64,000 nucleotides of DNA from Phoenix dactylifera. Taxonomy: Eukaryota > Streptophyta > Magnoliopsida > Arecales > Arecaceae. This document shows, piece after piece, positions 1-11,962 of the stretch. Where the stretch lies: positions 9,240,585 to 9,304,584 of the forward strand of contig NC_052399.1 in NCBI RefSeq assembly GCF_009389715.1. The letters run 5' to 3'. The position numbers and the translations under genes were made by a program. The notes under the pieces are model-generated. The model was not told the DNA's origin and ran no database searches. It saw only the letters and a program-made list of their open reading frames with translations. How positions within the stretch are numbered: position 1 is the first letter of the stretch; every line of letters starts with the position of its first letter.

Positions 1-2166
1 GAGGGCCTTCGGTTCATTCAGGCTAAGTTGCTGCCTTTATTCTTGTAATGAAGGCTTGGAGTTGGAGAGTGGTGATGAGTTGTAGCGGTTCCTTATCATA
101 GTATGTGCTTTCTGTGTTATAGATCTCCCTCGTCATAGTGCCTTCCTCTGTACTTTCTCTCAAATAATGCCATCTATTAGGGTACGCCTGAATTCTTCCT
201 AGGAGAAGATGATCATTCCATCTTTGCATTTGAGATGGTGCGACACATCCACACGAACACATGCATGCATGGTGCATCTTCTGTGACTGTGAACACCAAA
301 AAACTTCCAACGGAGAACTGTTTAGGATGGGAGGAAATACATAAGAAAGGAATTTCAAGAAAGTAGAGAGAGAGAGAGAGAGAGAGAGAACGTAACATAT
401 TCTCTCAAAAACAATAAAAGAGTTTCAAGATACATATATACATGAAAAACCATAAACGGAAAATGAATGTTGAATATAACATTAGAGGCTTGAGCTCAAA
501 TCTTTAGATAAAACCTGGTTATTGTAGACATAGTGATTACGGTGCAACAGGAGAAAAATTTCTACATAAATAACCCTAGGAATACTGCCGAACCATTTTC
601 TCTAGGTTCAGGTTTGAGCTGAAAGAACCAGAGCAGCCTTCCCTAATCTGAACAAATCAAGCACACGGTTAACCTTATGGAACCTTAAGGCAAAAGACTC
701 ACTCGATGCATCTGAACCTGGCTGATGATTAGAGTAGTCATAGGCTGTATTAATGTGTTTTGAGCACCACCTCTTTGGGGAGTTGGTGGCTAATTTTCCC
801 AACCTATTATTACACTCATCTACAAGACTTGCTTGGTTCTTCCCAACAAATATAAAAAAAAAATGCCAAGTTTTACTAAAACCAAGGTCCTAACTAGTTA
901 ACGTCCACATACCATTCTGCATGAAAAAAGACCTCTCCATTCAGGAAGATGACAAATGGTGAGCGGCGATCAGTTTGGGCTCCACTGCTCAAACAAATCC
1001 ATTCTAACGATATATTTAGGCCGCTTTAACTTATAATTTATGGATTTGAAAAGAAGTTTTCTTTCCGTTGGTGTCCATTGTGATTAAATCTAGCAACACG
1101 ATGTCCTATGAAAGCAACAAGAGAAAGAAGATCAAATAATAAGAGAAAAAAGCCAAAGGGCTATGATGCATATATAATCAGCACTAGAAGGTTTAGTTAT
1201 GATTAGGATAGTAGAGATTATTGTCCACAGGCTTGTGCATGACATATATTCCAAAGATTATTTGGACGCTTCAATATATACGACCATTTTTTGTTGTTAA
1301 ATGAAGGATGAATTTGGAGGCTAGCTTGCATGGAACCTAATGTCCCTAGATCCACTTGAAGCCATGAAATGAAGACAGTTCTAATACTTAGACACCTAGA
1401 CATTATCATTTCATGAATAAATTGGAGGCCGACTTGTACAGGATCATGTGTCAATCATTCATACTATCAAAAATACAAGTGTCACACATGCAACTAAGAG
1501 TAGTAGTGCCATGCCTAACTACTTGCCATGCCATGCCAAACCCGTTTGAAATTTTAATGACAAATACTATGTCTAGTGCCCATGCACACAGTTTTAATTA
1601 ACTCCAATTTATACACTAACATGATAATGTGTTCTAGGAAGCTTTATCATGCATGCATTATCGTGCTAACATGCGAAACTTGTGCCTAACTTTGACACCA
1701 ATGCTTATAATTGTGGTACAAATATGTTCTAACTTTTAAGACAAGGTATTAATCTCCGCCAAAATCCAAGATATTAGTTTATATTAGTATTTGGCACCCT
1801 CCGGTATGATATATATAAAAATCCTAGGCCTTGACCTTATATCTCAGCCAATATAAACAAAATAAGTTCAAGATATCTAATACAGGTACAATATATTCAT
1901 ATCAATCAATATTTTCTGATTTTTTTTTTTGAAAAAATAAGCTTTCTTAATTAATAAATCTTCATATAAATATTGAAATGTAGTTGTTTTTCTTGAACTT
2001 ATCACAATACCAACATTTTGATATCTTGGTCTGATCTCCACCTAGGAAAATCTTTGGTCCTCCATATGTTTTCACTTAGCATGGTGTCTGAGATAACCTG
2101 AGAATCTGAGATCTCAGTTTATGACAGTCTAAGCCGCTCATGGAGATAACCGATATAAGGAAGGGT
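1..2166. other. Gene-poor stretch, no supported gene
   Basis: I see no exon series, RNA gene or recognisable domain here. Open frames are short and lack codon structure or homology that I can name. The stretch holds a GA microsatellite near 365-389 and AT-rich filler. It leads into the promoter of the PLP3 gene. Confidence 0.5.
365..389. repeat. (GA)n microsatellite
   Basis: About twelve uninterrupted GA dinucleotides are visible, in a non-coding stretch. Confidence 0.9.
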
Positions 2167-2230
2167 TGGGCCATGTCTATTGGTCCAAAACAATTGTTGG
2201 GCCCATGATGTCACTTTGTTGGGTTGGGCC
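2167..2230 (+). promoter_or_regulatory. Site-II (TGGGCC) promoter cluster, probably of PLP3
   Basis: Three TGGGCC/TGGGCCC motifs lie at 2167-2172, 2198-2204 and 2225-2230, with ATTGG (inverted CCAAT) words between them. Site-II TGGGCY elements are known from promoters of plant housekeeping and growth-linked genes. They lie 1.04 kb from the PLP3 ATG. Without the 852-bp transposon at 2308-3159 and its duplicated target they would be about 180 bp from it. Their role is inferred from motif and position. Confidence 0.5.
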
Positions 2231-2307
2231 GTCTCTATTGGCTCATCAGGGTTCACCATGCCTTCTTTTGTTTTTTTGGTCTAAAATCAGATGAGCAAAT
2301 TAGATAG

Positions 2308-3159
2308 GGGTGGTTCTATATACACCCCCCCTATTGCTCAGGACACCCCCCAAAAATTAAAAAAAAATTAAATACTCTCTACACCCCCCCATTTGCTAAG
2401 GACACCCCTAAAAAATTAAAAATTCCTAAATTACCCCCCACCCTCCCCACCCCCTCACCTAAATTGCTCTCTACACCCTCCAAACCCCCCCCACCCCGCT
2501 CTTCCCCTCCAAAACACCTCGCCAACGCCCAAAACCCCCCGTTCCCCCTTCTCCCTCTCGTCGCCGGCATTCTTCCGATCTCCGACCACCTCGCCGGCTT
2601 CTCCCGGAACCACCTCGCCGGCTTCTCCCGAAATTTTTTTTTTTCACGGTTCGTGCTCCGTTCGGCACTGGATCGCCGAACAAAAGGCTTCTGTTCGGCT
2701 GAACAGTGCCGGACAGAAGCCTTCTGTTCGGCACTGTGCAGCCGAACAGATCTGTTCGGTTGAGGGTTGCCGAACAGAAGGCTTCTGTCCGGCACTGTTC
2801 AGCCGAACAGAAGCCTTTTGTTCGGCGATCCAGTGCCGAACGGAGCACGAACCGTGAAAAAAAAAAAATTCGGGAGAAGCCGGCGAGGTGGTTCCGGGAG
2901 AAGCCGGCGAGGTGGTCGGAGATCGGGAGAATGCCGGCGACGAGAGGGAGAAGGGGGAACGGGGGAGGAGGGGTTTAAGGGGGGTTTGAGGGGTGTTTTT
3001 TTTTTTTCTTTTCAAAACGAAACGGAGGAGGAGGAAGGGGGGTGTATGAGAAAATTTCAAGGGCAATATGGTAATTACACTAAAGGTTAGTTTGGGTTTT
3101 TTTTTTTTGGTTTTTGGGGGGTGTCCTGAGCAATAGGGGGGGTGTATATAGAACTACCC
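2308..3159. mobile_element. Foldback Mutator-type MITE (copy 1)
   Basis: This is an 852-bp non-autonomous element. Its ends are inverted: GGGTGGTTCTATATACACC at the left, and the complement at the right with one change (TGG to TAG). A perfect 9-bp direct repeat, attagatag, flanks it at 2299-2307 and 3160-3168. A 9-bp target duplication is the mark of the Mutator superfamily. Almost the whole element is an inverted repeat folding around the perfect palindrome at 2742-2759. It carries no transposase. The reading frames across it are products of the inverted repeat and not genes. It lies 109 bp before the PLP3 start codon. A related copy in the opposite orientation is at 49492-50380. Confidence 0.92.
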
Positions 3160-3268
3160 ATTAGATAGCCTTCGTCTTCCCTAAAGGGGATTTCAGCTCT
3201 GAAGAAAGAAGGCTGTCGTCCACCTCTCGGGTACGAAGAGAGCTAACGAGCGCGACAGGGAGAGGGAG

Positions 3269-6200
3269 ATGGATCCCGATTCGGTTGGCTCGACCTTGTC
3301 CGGCCTCGCGCTGGGGAATGTGATGGCCGCGGCCGCCAGAGATTACCAAAAGGTGAGGGGTTTTTTTTTCCCATCAGATCCACTGTTTTTTCTCGCTATT
3401 TTGATTCCAATTTAGCAAGATCTCCACCTATTTTCGATATGGAAAGGAGCGAACATAGCTCGAGTCTTATTGCTGAAAAAGATCCTTGTTTTGGTGGTTT
3501 GATGACCAAATAACTCCCTTGTGGTTTTACTTCTAGTAATTGATTTGGTGATCACTGCTCAGCTATGCAAAATCTTTATATTTTTAGCTTAATTTAAATA
3601 AAGTTCGTAATTATTAATCATTTTTATTTCAAAAGATGGGATTTCCCTTGTGCTAGATTTATTATAATTAGATGAGGTATTCTGGGATTATCATTTCTGT
3701 GTTTAATGTGCAAGGTTGCAGTTGATCAGAGAAGGAAACAGAAAAAAAAAACGTTTTTTTTCGAGCATGCTATATATTGGCTGCATTCGAGATTTAAGAA
3801 CTAGGGTGCTGGTGTCCTATTTATACTTTGATTTTTAGAATGCTGAAAATAGAACTGGATGCACTAGTGTAGAAATTCGGGTAGGAAATTTTGGATTGTG
3901 TCGGTTTCTTTTAAAATTGGAACCATTGAATGCAAAAATGAATTAGATTTTGCAAAATTTTCAAGTCTAGTACGTGGTTAACCCTCTGCCATGTTTGGCC
4001 ATGAAAGTGGCGGAGACTACTGCTCCATCTCCTGCTTATTGTGATGCCTGAAAGTCTTAGCTATGCGTTGGCTTGATTGAAGTGGCCATCAAGAAGTTCA
4101 GTGCATGGTTGTTTTAATTCATTATCTGTGAAGAAAAGGAGCAGCAGATCTTCAACCTTTAGACTGTTGTCAGATGTTCTGAATTATTATTGGGTATAGA
4201 TGAAAAGTCGGTACTAAAATTGTTCAATGGTGTTCTGTGCATCTAAAGTAACTAATCCTTCACTCTTGGTGATGTAACTGGGTGTTTATTGAATAGAAGA
4301 TAGAAAAATCGGATCTGACAATGTCCATCAAGAAGTTTAGCAGTAAACTAGCTGGTTTGAAATCAAAATTACTTGACCCTGGGGGTCACAGCTACACTTT
4401 CAGAGTTGAGCCGTATAAATCTGCTGATTTACTGCTCCTTTTCCTTGTCCATTTCTGCTTTTCTAATGGAGCAGTAGAGAACATTGAAATTGTTAGAAGT
4501 GAACGATTTGGATGGCAATTTCTTGATTACAAAATCCTATTACAGATATAGTGCAACTATTCTGTAGGAATGAAACCTTCCTTGGTAGACAGCTTATCTA
4601 TACGTTAGTGAATTTATCTTCCGGCTTCTGGCAGTATGTTGCAAGAAGATGGGAGTAAGGAATTATTTATGCATAAACAGTAAGAGAAATTTTATCCTAT
4701 TCATGAAAGATTGATGGTCTGAAGAATTGTCTTGTTAGGACTATTCCGTTAACTTTTACAGCTCAATGTTCGTGGGGATAGTTTTGAATGTCAGATGTGG
4801 TTTCTTGGAACTCAATGCTGAAAAAGGCTGAAGGTGCAGAAGACTACAGAATATTGCTCTGTATAGCTTGCTTAATGGTTCATTTAGCATCCTTCTTCTA
4901 AGCAGGCTATAGAATGTTGAAAGAGAATGGATTTTTAGTAAAGATTTATATTAGTATCTTTAAAGTGACTTTTCTTAATTGGGGAAGAAAAGTTCCAAAT
5001 GATGGAGAACTTGATATGCTCATTTTGGACGGGTCTGAGATTTTACAATTGATCTTACAAGGTGCATCAGAAAATATGTACTTTTAACATTCTCAAAGGT
5101 CCAGATTGGACTCAAGAGGTGGTTCTTGTATGTGACCTAGAGAACGAGACCATTTGGCATGTGTTCCTTGACTCTCCTTACTCTCAAGTTAGACCATTAC
5201 TTTGTGAAGGGTGGTCCCAGGTTTGATTGAGTTTGATATCTTGGGAATCCTTTTTAAGGTTCAATACTTATGCAGGTTTGACATTAAAAAACAACATCAA
5301 CAGTATATTATGGTATTCCAGTACTTTAGGTATAGTTACTTGGATTCGTGGTTTTTGTGTCAAGTGTTAGTAAATTGCTTGCTTGGAATTTTTTTGTGAC
5401 AGCGATTGTAAATTTCAAGCATTTGGTGTTTATATATAGGGACAACAATTACTTATTTATATAGGAAAATCAAGTCATTCTTAAACCAAGTTCTACTGGA
5501 GCAGTACCAAGGCTTGATTCGATGGGCTGCACTGTGTTGGTAACCGACCAATTCGGTTTGGTAAGTCTAACCCAACCGGTTCAATACGGTTTGCCAGACC
5601 TTGATTTAAACATGTCCTAGAATATATCTAAAGCAATTTCACTAAATGGCTCAACATGAACTGAGCCTCACTTTCTCACAGTGCCTTTTCTAATACCTCC
5701 ATCATCTGTTAGTTTGAAATAGTCTATCATTTGGCTCCTCTTAGATACATACTAGTGTAAAAATAAAAGGGGAAAACAAAGATGTTTGTCACATAACTAC
5801 TGCAAGTTGGTCCAGCTAGGTTGGATTTCCCTGCGGGCCTGACCCAAAAAAAATGTCGGGCTTTGGGCCAAACCTAGGCTTGAAAATACAAAGGCCCAAA
5901 CCTGAGTGGGCTGACTCGAGCCCTGTATGGTGGAGGGTACTGATGGTAGTCCTGGTGAAGCATGGTAAGCTTGATTGCCTCCTTGCTGGAGCTGTCATAC
6001 TCGCAAATGGAAGTAGTGGGGTGGGAGGCAGCATGCAGGTGGTCACCAACGGGTTGGTGGTTGACCTTGCTGTGGACAAGGTTGAGGGAGGAGCTTTTAG
6101 GCACAATTGAGAGCAGGCTCAGCAACCTCGGTGGAGGCAAAGTCAACCGCAATGGCGAGGGTGGTGTAGGATAACCTATAGGGAATGCAGTGCTTGGGAC

Positions 6201-9200
6201 AAATAGAAAACATGTGGGGATTTAGGTTTAGGCTATAAAAGGGATAGAAGGTTTCAAGTGGGATTAAAGGATTAAAGGACAAAGGTAAACCGTGAAAGCA
6301 TGCTTCATTCACAAAGAAAACATAAGCAATGAAAGTCAAGAAAGCTTGTGTTCCAAACAAAGTTACCATAGTACTAAAAAAGAAGGGTTACTGATTTTCT
6401 GCAGTCCACCATGTTCTCGAGGTTGAAGTCGATCCACGATCATCCTAGGCAATCAGTGCAGCATTCCTTCTTTCATAGACAATGTTCTTTCTTAAGATAA
6501 GGAATTGCTCCAAAGGTTGCAGTTGCTGGTTTTGATGTGTCAAGGTAGGGATGTAATGTGGGATGAAAGGGAAAGGCTTTGAGGGTGGATTGGTATGGAT
6601 TGCGAGAAGGTTATACGTAAAGGCTAGTTTTGGCTGCATGCTGGTATATAACTTATGGGGGGATTTTGATTGAGTAATGATGGGTAGGGGTGTTGGGAAG
6701 GCTTTAAGTCAAGAAAGAGGAGATGTAACGAATGCAAGGGAACCTTGGACTCACTCTAAGTCACTGGACTCGCTTCGGGAGGGAAGTCATGGCCCCACAC
6801 CACTAAATATGAAGGCAAGAAGAAATTTCTGTCATTACACTATGCTTCAAACTGACATCAATGGGCTTTTATAGCCAATTTCTTGCATTTAGTAAAGGAA
6901 AATACATCAAAATAAAAAAAAGAATAGATAGAATAAAATCATCAGGATCTTGCTCCACTAAGCTTCCTATTTTGCTTTGATTCGAAACGACCTTAATTTC
7001 TTCATGATAGATATCCGACATATCCCTTGTTTGAAATCTTCCACATTTTCTCATATTGGACTGTAGACATCTTCCTTTTTTGCCAAGATTTTGAACGTTC
7101 TTCTACATCTTGATTAGATCTTAAAATATTGCGGATCATATTTCAAAAGTATCTAGCTCTTGCTTTTTTTGTCTCTCTTGCCTTCCAAGAAAAGGATCTC
7201 GACCATTGAATGAGATTAAGTCAGTTGCTATTACACTACTCCATGAAATAGCTAAGCTCTTGCTATATGGCAATTTATTACAATTGCAAGATCCTTCCAT
7301 CAAGCTCCAATAATGTCAAGGATGGTTTGGTCATCAATCCAAGTTGATTAGGATTATGGAGTCTTCTTCTTCCATCTTGTATGGAGATGAAAGGTCTCCA
7401 TGTTGCCATTAGAGGGGCGAGGATGGAGTTAGTGTTGGAGGAAGGAGGTGGAGGGGGATTTGGAGAGTTGGTGTTAGAGTCAAGGCAGTCGAGGGGGACA
7501 TTGCAGGTGGCAATGAGGTTGGAGTGCTTCTGGTCGAGAGTGGGGCTGAGGACATGGCTAGAGTGGGAGGTGCCCCTGGGGGTGGAAGAAGGCCACAACG
7601 GATGCTAGAGGAGATTAGATTGGAGGGAAGAAGGAAGGTACGGATAGATTAGTATTAGTGTTAGGGTTTGGACTTAAGATTGGAGGGGATTGAAGCCATG
7701 GGAGGTGGGAGAGAGAGAGATTGATTCTCTAATTCTTTTATCCTGATGAAATGATGTAGGGGAGGGTTCTAGGCGAAGGAGGTTGAGGTGGCCCCTAGGG
7801 GAAGGGGGAGGGGGAGGCAGGGGAGGTTGAGGGTGGGGGAATAGGGTAGAAGAAGAGGAAAGAGGAAAGGGGGAGAGGCAAGAGAAGGGGAATGGGATGG
7901 GAGAGAGATGGTGTAATGGGGTAGGGGTTTGGGTGGGGAGTAATGGGTTTAGATGGAATTAGGGTTTGGAGGTAGCCAAGTTGAATAAGGCTCTGAATCA
8001 GGCATCGGATCGGACTTAGGTTGGACCAAATTTTATTTAAGCTCTACACCCCACGCCCAAACTTGATGCGAACCCTCTCAAGCTAGGTCCACAGGCCAAC
8101 CCCAAGCCAGTCTAGCCTGATGGGCCTCAGGCTGGCCCTAGCCCATTTCCAATCATAAGCCTTGTATTTTAGTAAATTGCACCAGGATATGACAAGACTA
8201 ATATTGGTGATTTTAGCTACCTTATTAGATTGAAGATTTTTTTTGCTTTTGTTCCAAATTTACTGTTTTAATAGATTTGCTATTCTATCGTTTATGTAAT
8301 CCATCTTTCATTGTTTACAAAAAATAAATCATTTTTTTAAAATAATATTTTGAATAAATTAACCTTTTAAAATATCACTATGTTTTTTAACCTTTTCACT
8401 TGCATTGCACTAGCTTACCAAGATCAGCAAGAACTCTATTTATCTAGTTAGGTAAGTTAAAACATTGTAAATTCTTTCTGATATTTGTAGTCAGTTCTGA
8501 TTAGTATCATATATGTGGGAAAATTCAAGTTCAGTCTCATGTGTCAGTATTTCCATCTGCGAAGCATAGATTATCTCTTTCATATATATATTTCCCTTGT
8601 TTGCCTATTGCATTGCTCTCCAAAACTGCCACTACATTTTTTGTACTAATTTATTCAGAAACTGCATCATCTAGTTTCTCACAGTTCCGTACCATGAACT
8701 TGATTTAGCATGCAAAATCCTAATTCATGTTTATGCTGACCCTTTGGGATGCCTTTCATCCTTGACACACATCCAATTTTTTGTTTTTTTTTTTAAGTGC
8801 ATTTTATGTTTTCTCTACTTCAAAGTGAACAATTACAAATGTCCTTCCTTAAGTTTTCCACCCACCGATTAGCACTCTTCATCAGCCCATAATTTTGATG
8901 TGGTGCTGACTGTGCATGTTCCTTTTACTATCTGCTCAGGATGATCCCAGAGGAATTTCTTAAGCAATCAGTCCCAGAAGACCCTAGACAATTTAGTCCC
9001 AAAGGCACCTCTCACAAACCATATGCATTCTTTGAAAAGTATGGATAAGTACGAGACAAAGATAAGAAGTTCAACCTGAAACCACTGAAGAACTGAATGG
9101 GAAGATTTTGGGTTGGAGGCTCCAAATTGCAGGTCTTTTACAACTGCCTAATTGATGTCTCAGATACAACTAGGTGGAACTATACAATCCACAAGTCCAC

Positions 9201-11962
9201 AACCCAGAAAGTCAAGCCCTCACCGAAGTGGATGCTCAAAGAGAACATGTTGGAACTCTAGGGAAAATATTTTGTGCATTGGATTTGAAGTTGTTATAGA
9301 TTCCAGTCCAGTGCTATACTTGCTTACCCCAGCAAGTCTTGTAGGGAACAATGAAAGAACCAAAACTATGTATTGTGGCAAGGATGAAGGAGATTAATAA
9401 GATGTGAAAAAACCTAATAAATTTTAAACAGCAAACACCTTTCAAATTCTGTATCTTGTCAATAATAATTGCTTTGGCTTATACAATTTGGATTTGATAT
9501 AAATATATTAGAGAATTGTGCACAACAATAAGGTTGCTCCATTTTGACCTAGAGATTACGTGTTCGAAATATAGAAACAGCTTCTCCGCACGTAAGGGTA
9601 AGGCTTGTATATTTGACCCTCTTCAGATCCTGCAATGGCAGGAGCCTCATGCACTGGGCCGTTCCTTTTTTGATAATGTTGAGCATGCTATTTGGTGATC
9701 AATTATCACATATTGTTCATAACATGAGTTGTGAGGCACTTAAATCATGTCCCGACATGGACCACACTCCACCTAATTCATGTCTAATATTATTGCTATC
9801 TTGCACTAAATCATCTTCAATAATAAGTTAGAGGTTTTAACTTCTAAAACTATGATCATCAATGCTATAATATATAACCAATTGCTCGGCATTTAAGGTG
9901 AAGTTGGTTTCTGCTGTGATGCCTTGTCATGTATATGCAAGGATTTATGAATACCATAAACGATTAAGGCTTATCCCAACTATATAGGATTGGCTCTATG
10001 AATCCTCATATCAGATTTGGATCTTTTACATCATAGTTTGACATGTTAACTACCTGTCAAATCTAATGTCAACCTCCACCTTTCTAACTTGGGCTTTTAA
10101 CTGGCAATGGTGGTGTTATTTATGAGTACACAATATTTATTTAGTTATTATACTCCTGTTTGGTCTGTCTAAGAGAATGATGGAATAAGTGCGACTGTCA
10201 AAAAATTTGGGAGGGGTCCATTTATAATTTCCTACAAAAGACCCGGGCCAGAGAACCTAAAACCCCATATGTTTCCTTTCTTAAGAAGTGAATCTATCCA
10301 CCATGTCTTTTTGTGTAATTCTTATTAGGAAACTGTCCACATGAAGACAAGTTTATCATAACCATCTGCTCCAGGTGCCTCCTGACTTCATCAAGATCAC
10401 AAACTTTCACAGTTTCATGTGTCATCACAGCTTTTCCTTTTATTACCAGTTATATGCATGACCCATCAAGATCGTTGTATATGATGCCACAGCTGCTAAT
10501 GGGGCAGGTGGTCGAAATTTTTTTAGATTGTTAGGCAAGGATTGCTGAGAGAAATTTTTGTTATGGATGTTCTGTTGTTCATGGGAACGTCATGTTCTGG
10601 GTTTAGAGAATAAGATGCATCATGCTGAAGAATCTAGCTGTCATTATCATTATTTCTTGAAGATGGTTAATTTTCTTATTTCATTAAGAATGAGAATTTT
10701 ACTGGTTTTGTAGGAATTGTTAGGCAAAGAGAAGGCCCAGGCAAAACCAACTGCCAATGAAGAGGTTGATCTTGATGAACTGATGGACGTAAGTTACATG
10801 GCATTCAATCTAAATCTCTATGCAAGAACTTAAATCCTAAATGAAATTATTTCTTTGATTGATTTGTTAATTAACTAAACTTTCTAAATAACAAACCAGG
10901 ACCCTGAGCTGGAAAAATTGCATGCTGAGAGAATTGCAGCTCTTAAGGTAATTTTGAGGACCATACCTATTATTTTTGGAAGTTATGCATGTACTCTTTT
11001 TTTTTATTTGCGATATACAATTTTCAGTTAATATGGATTTACAAAACACTTTATTCAACAGAAAGAGTTTGAGAAACGAGAAGTGCTAAAAAGGCAAGGT
11101 CATGGAGAGTATAGGGAGATAACTGAAGGGGACTTTCTAGGGGAAGTAACTGGTGGTGAAAAAGTGATTTGCCATTTTTACCACCATGAATTTTATCGTT
11201 GCAAGTAAGCTATCTCACAACGTTCTATATAGATGGTTGCCGGTTCCTATTATTGACAGGATCGTCTTAATGACCCTTGTAGGATAATGGATAAGCATTT
11301 AAAGGCCCTGGCACCATTGCACATTGATACAAAGTTCATCAAGCTGGATGCTGAAGTTAGTCTACACTAACCCTTTGCATTTGTGTTGCAAACAAGAGAC
11401 TAATTGCTTGGGTACTTGATGCAGAATGCGCCCTTCTTTGTGACAAAATTAGCAGTCAAAACCCTGCCTTGCATCATATTGTTCAAGTGAGGGCTCCTTG
11501 TCTTTCACTTCGCATCTTCACCTAGTACATTTTATAATGTTGGATAAATCACTATCATCTCTCTTGAGGGCCAAACTTTCTGCATTTTATTATCGCTTCA
11601 TATGGTTGATTGTGCTCTGACACATCTTGTGCTCTGACACATCTAACGGCAATTATCCCAGAAATGGTGTTGCCTTCGACAGGCTGATTGGGTTTCAAGA
11701 TCTTGGCAGCAAAGATGATTTTACCATGAGTGCCTTGGAGAATCTTTTGAAAAGAAAAGGTAACTATCCTTCCTTTGATGATCTTTTGTATGACTTATCT
11801 TGTGAGATACATAAAAATAAAAAAAAGCCCCCCAAAAAAATTTCAGGCATCATAGATGAAAGGAAAGGAGGTGACAATGATGAAGATGCAGATGATGATA
11901 CTGACAGTTACAAACACAGGAACATCAGGTCTTCTACAATTCAGGATTCTGATTCAGACTGA
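3269..11962 (+). CDS. PLP3: Phosducin-like protein 3 (PLP3/TXNDC9 family), 8 exons
   Basis: Exons: 3269-3352, 10714-10788, 10900-10947, 11062-11204, 11283-11355, 11425-11486, 11662-11759, 11847-11962. All junctions are GT-AG and the phases join into 699 nt, 232 aa, close to the family length. The N-terminus MDPDSVGSTLSGLALGNV, the acidic helix EEVDLDELMDDPELEKLH and the thioredoxin-fold core (about residues 85-195, VICHFYHHEFYRCK) match plant PLP3 proteins. The fold lacks a CXXC pair, as in this family, so it is not expected to be a redox enzyme. Known role: a cytosolic co-chaperone acting with the CCT chaperonin in tubulin folding; Arabidopsis PLP3 binds beta-tubulin. The tail ends in an acidic DSDSD. 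Intron 1 is about 7.4 kb while the others are 76-175 bp. A transposon ends 109 bp before the ATG. No lesion is seen. Confidence 0.94.
5800..8165. repeat. Probable old repeat insertion inside PLP3 intron 1
   Basis: The composition changes here to G-rich plus-strand sequence. Both ends carry runs of GGGCC/GGCCC words in roughly inverted arrangement (about 5837-5900 and 8085-8145). Open frames are short and broken, with no domain I recognise. I could not find clean terminal repeats or a target duplication, so class and borders are guesses. Confidence 0.3.
9513..9671 (+). mobile_element. Au-type SINE (copy 1, intron of PLP3)
   Basis: The body contains GAAACAGCTTCTCCGCACG, then GGGTAAGGCTTG, TTTGACCCTC and GGAGCCTCATGCACTGGG, ending in a T-run at 9665-9671. 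This word order is that of the plant Au SINE family. The tRNA-like 5' part is decayed. It shares most of its length with the copy at 20271-20437. Confidence 0.65.

Noticed and set aside
608..802. Minus-strand frame of 64 codons ending in LRFHKVNRVLDLFRLGKAAL
   Set aside because: Looks protein-like but has no splice partners or recognised family; kept as unassigned sequence.
2379..3090. Overlapping open frames of 90-140 codons on both strands, rich in RRTKGFCSAEQ-like repeats
   Set aside because: They arise from the palindromic arms of the foldback element, appear on both strands alike and have no domain; the same holds at 49572-50309.
5816..6174. Open frames on both strands in the PLP3 intron
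   Set aside because: Overlapping in several frames, no recognisable domain, inside an intron with repeat-like composition.
8940..9400. Exon-like stretch after CTGCTCAG in the PLP3 intron
   Set aside because: All frames have several stops and none fits the PLP3 protein between exons 1 and 2, which join perfectly without it.
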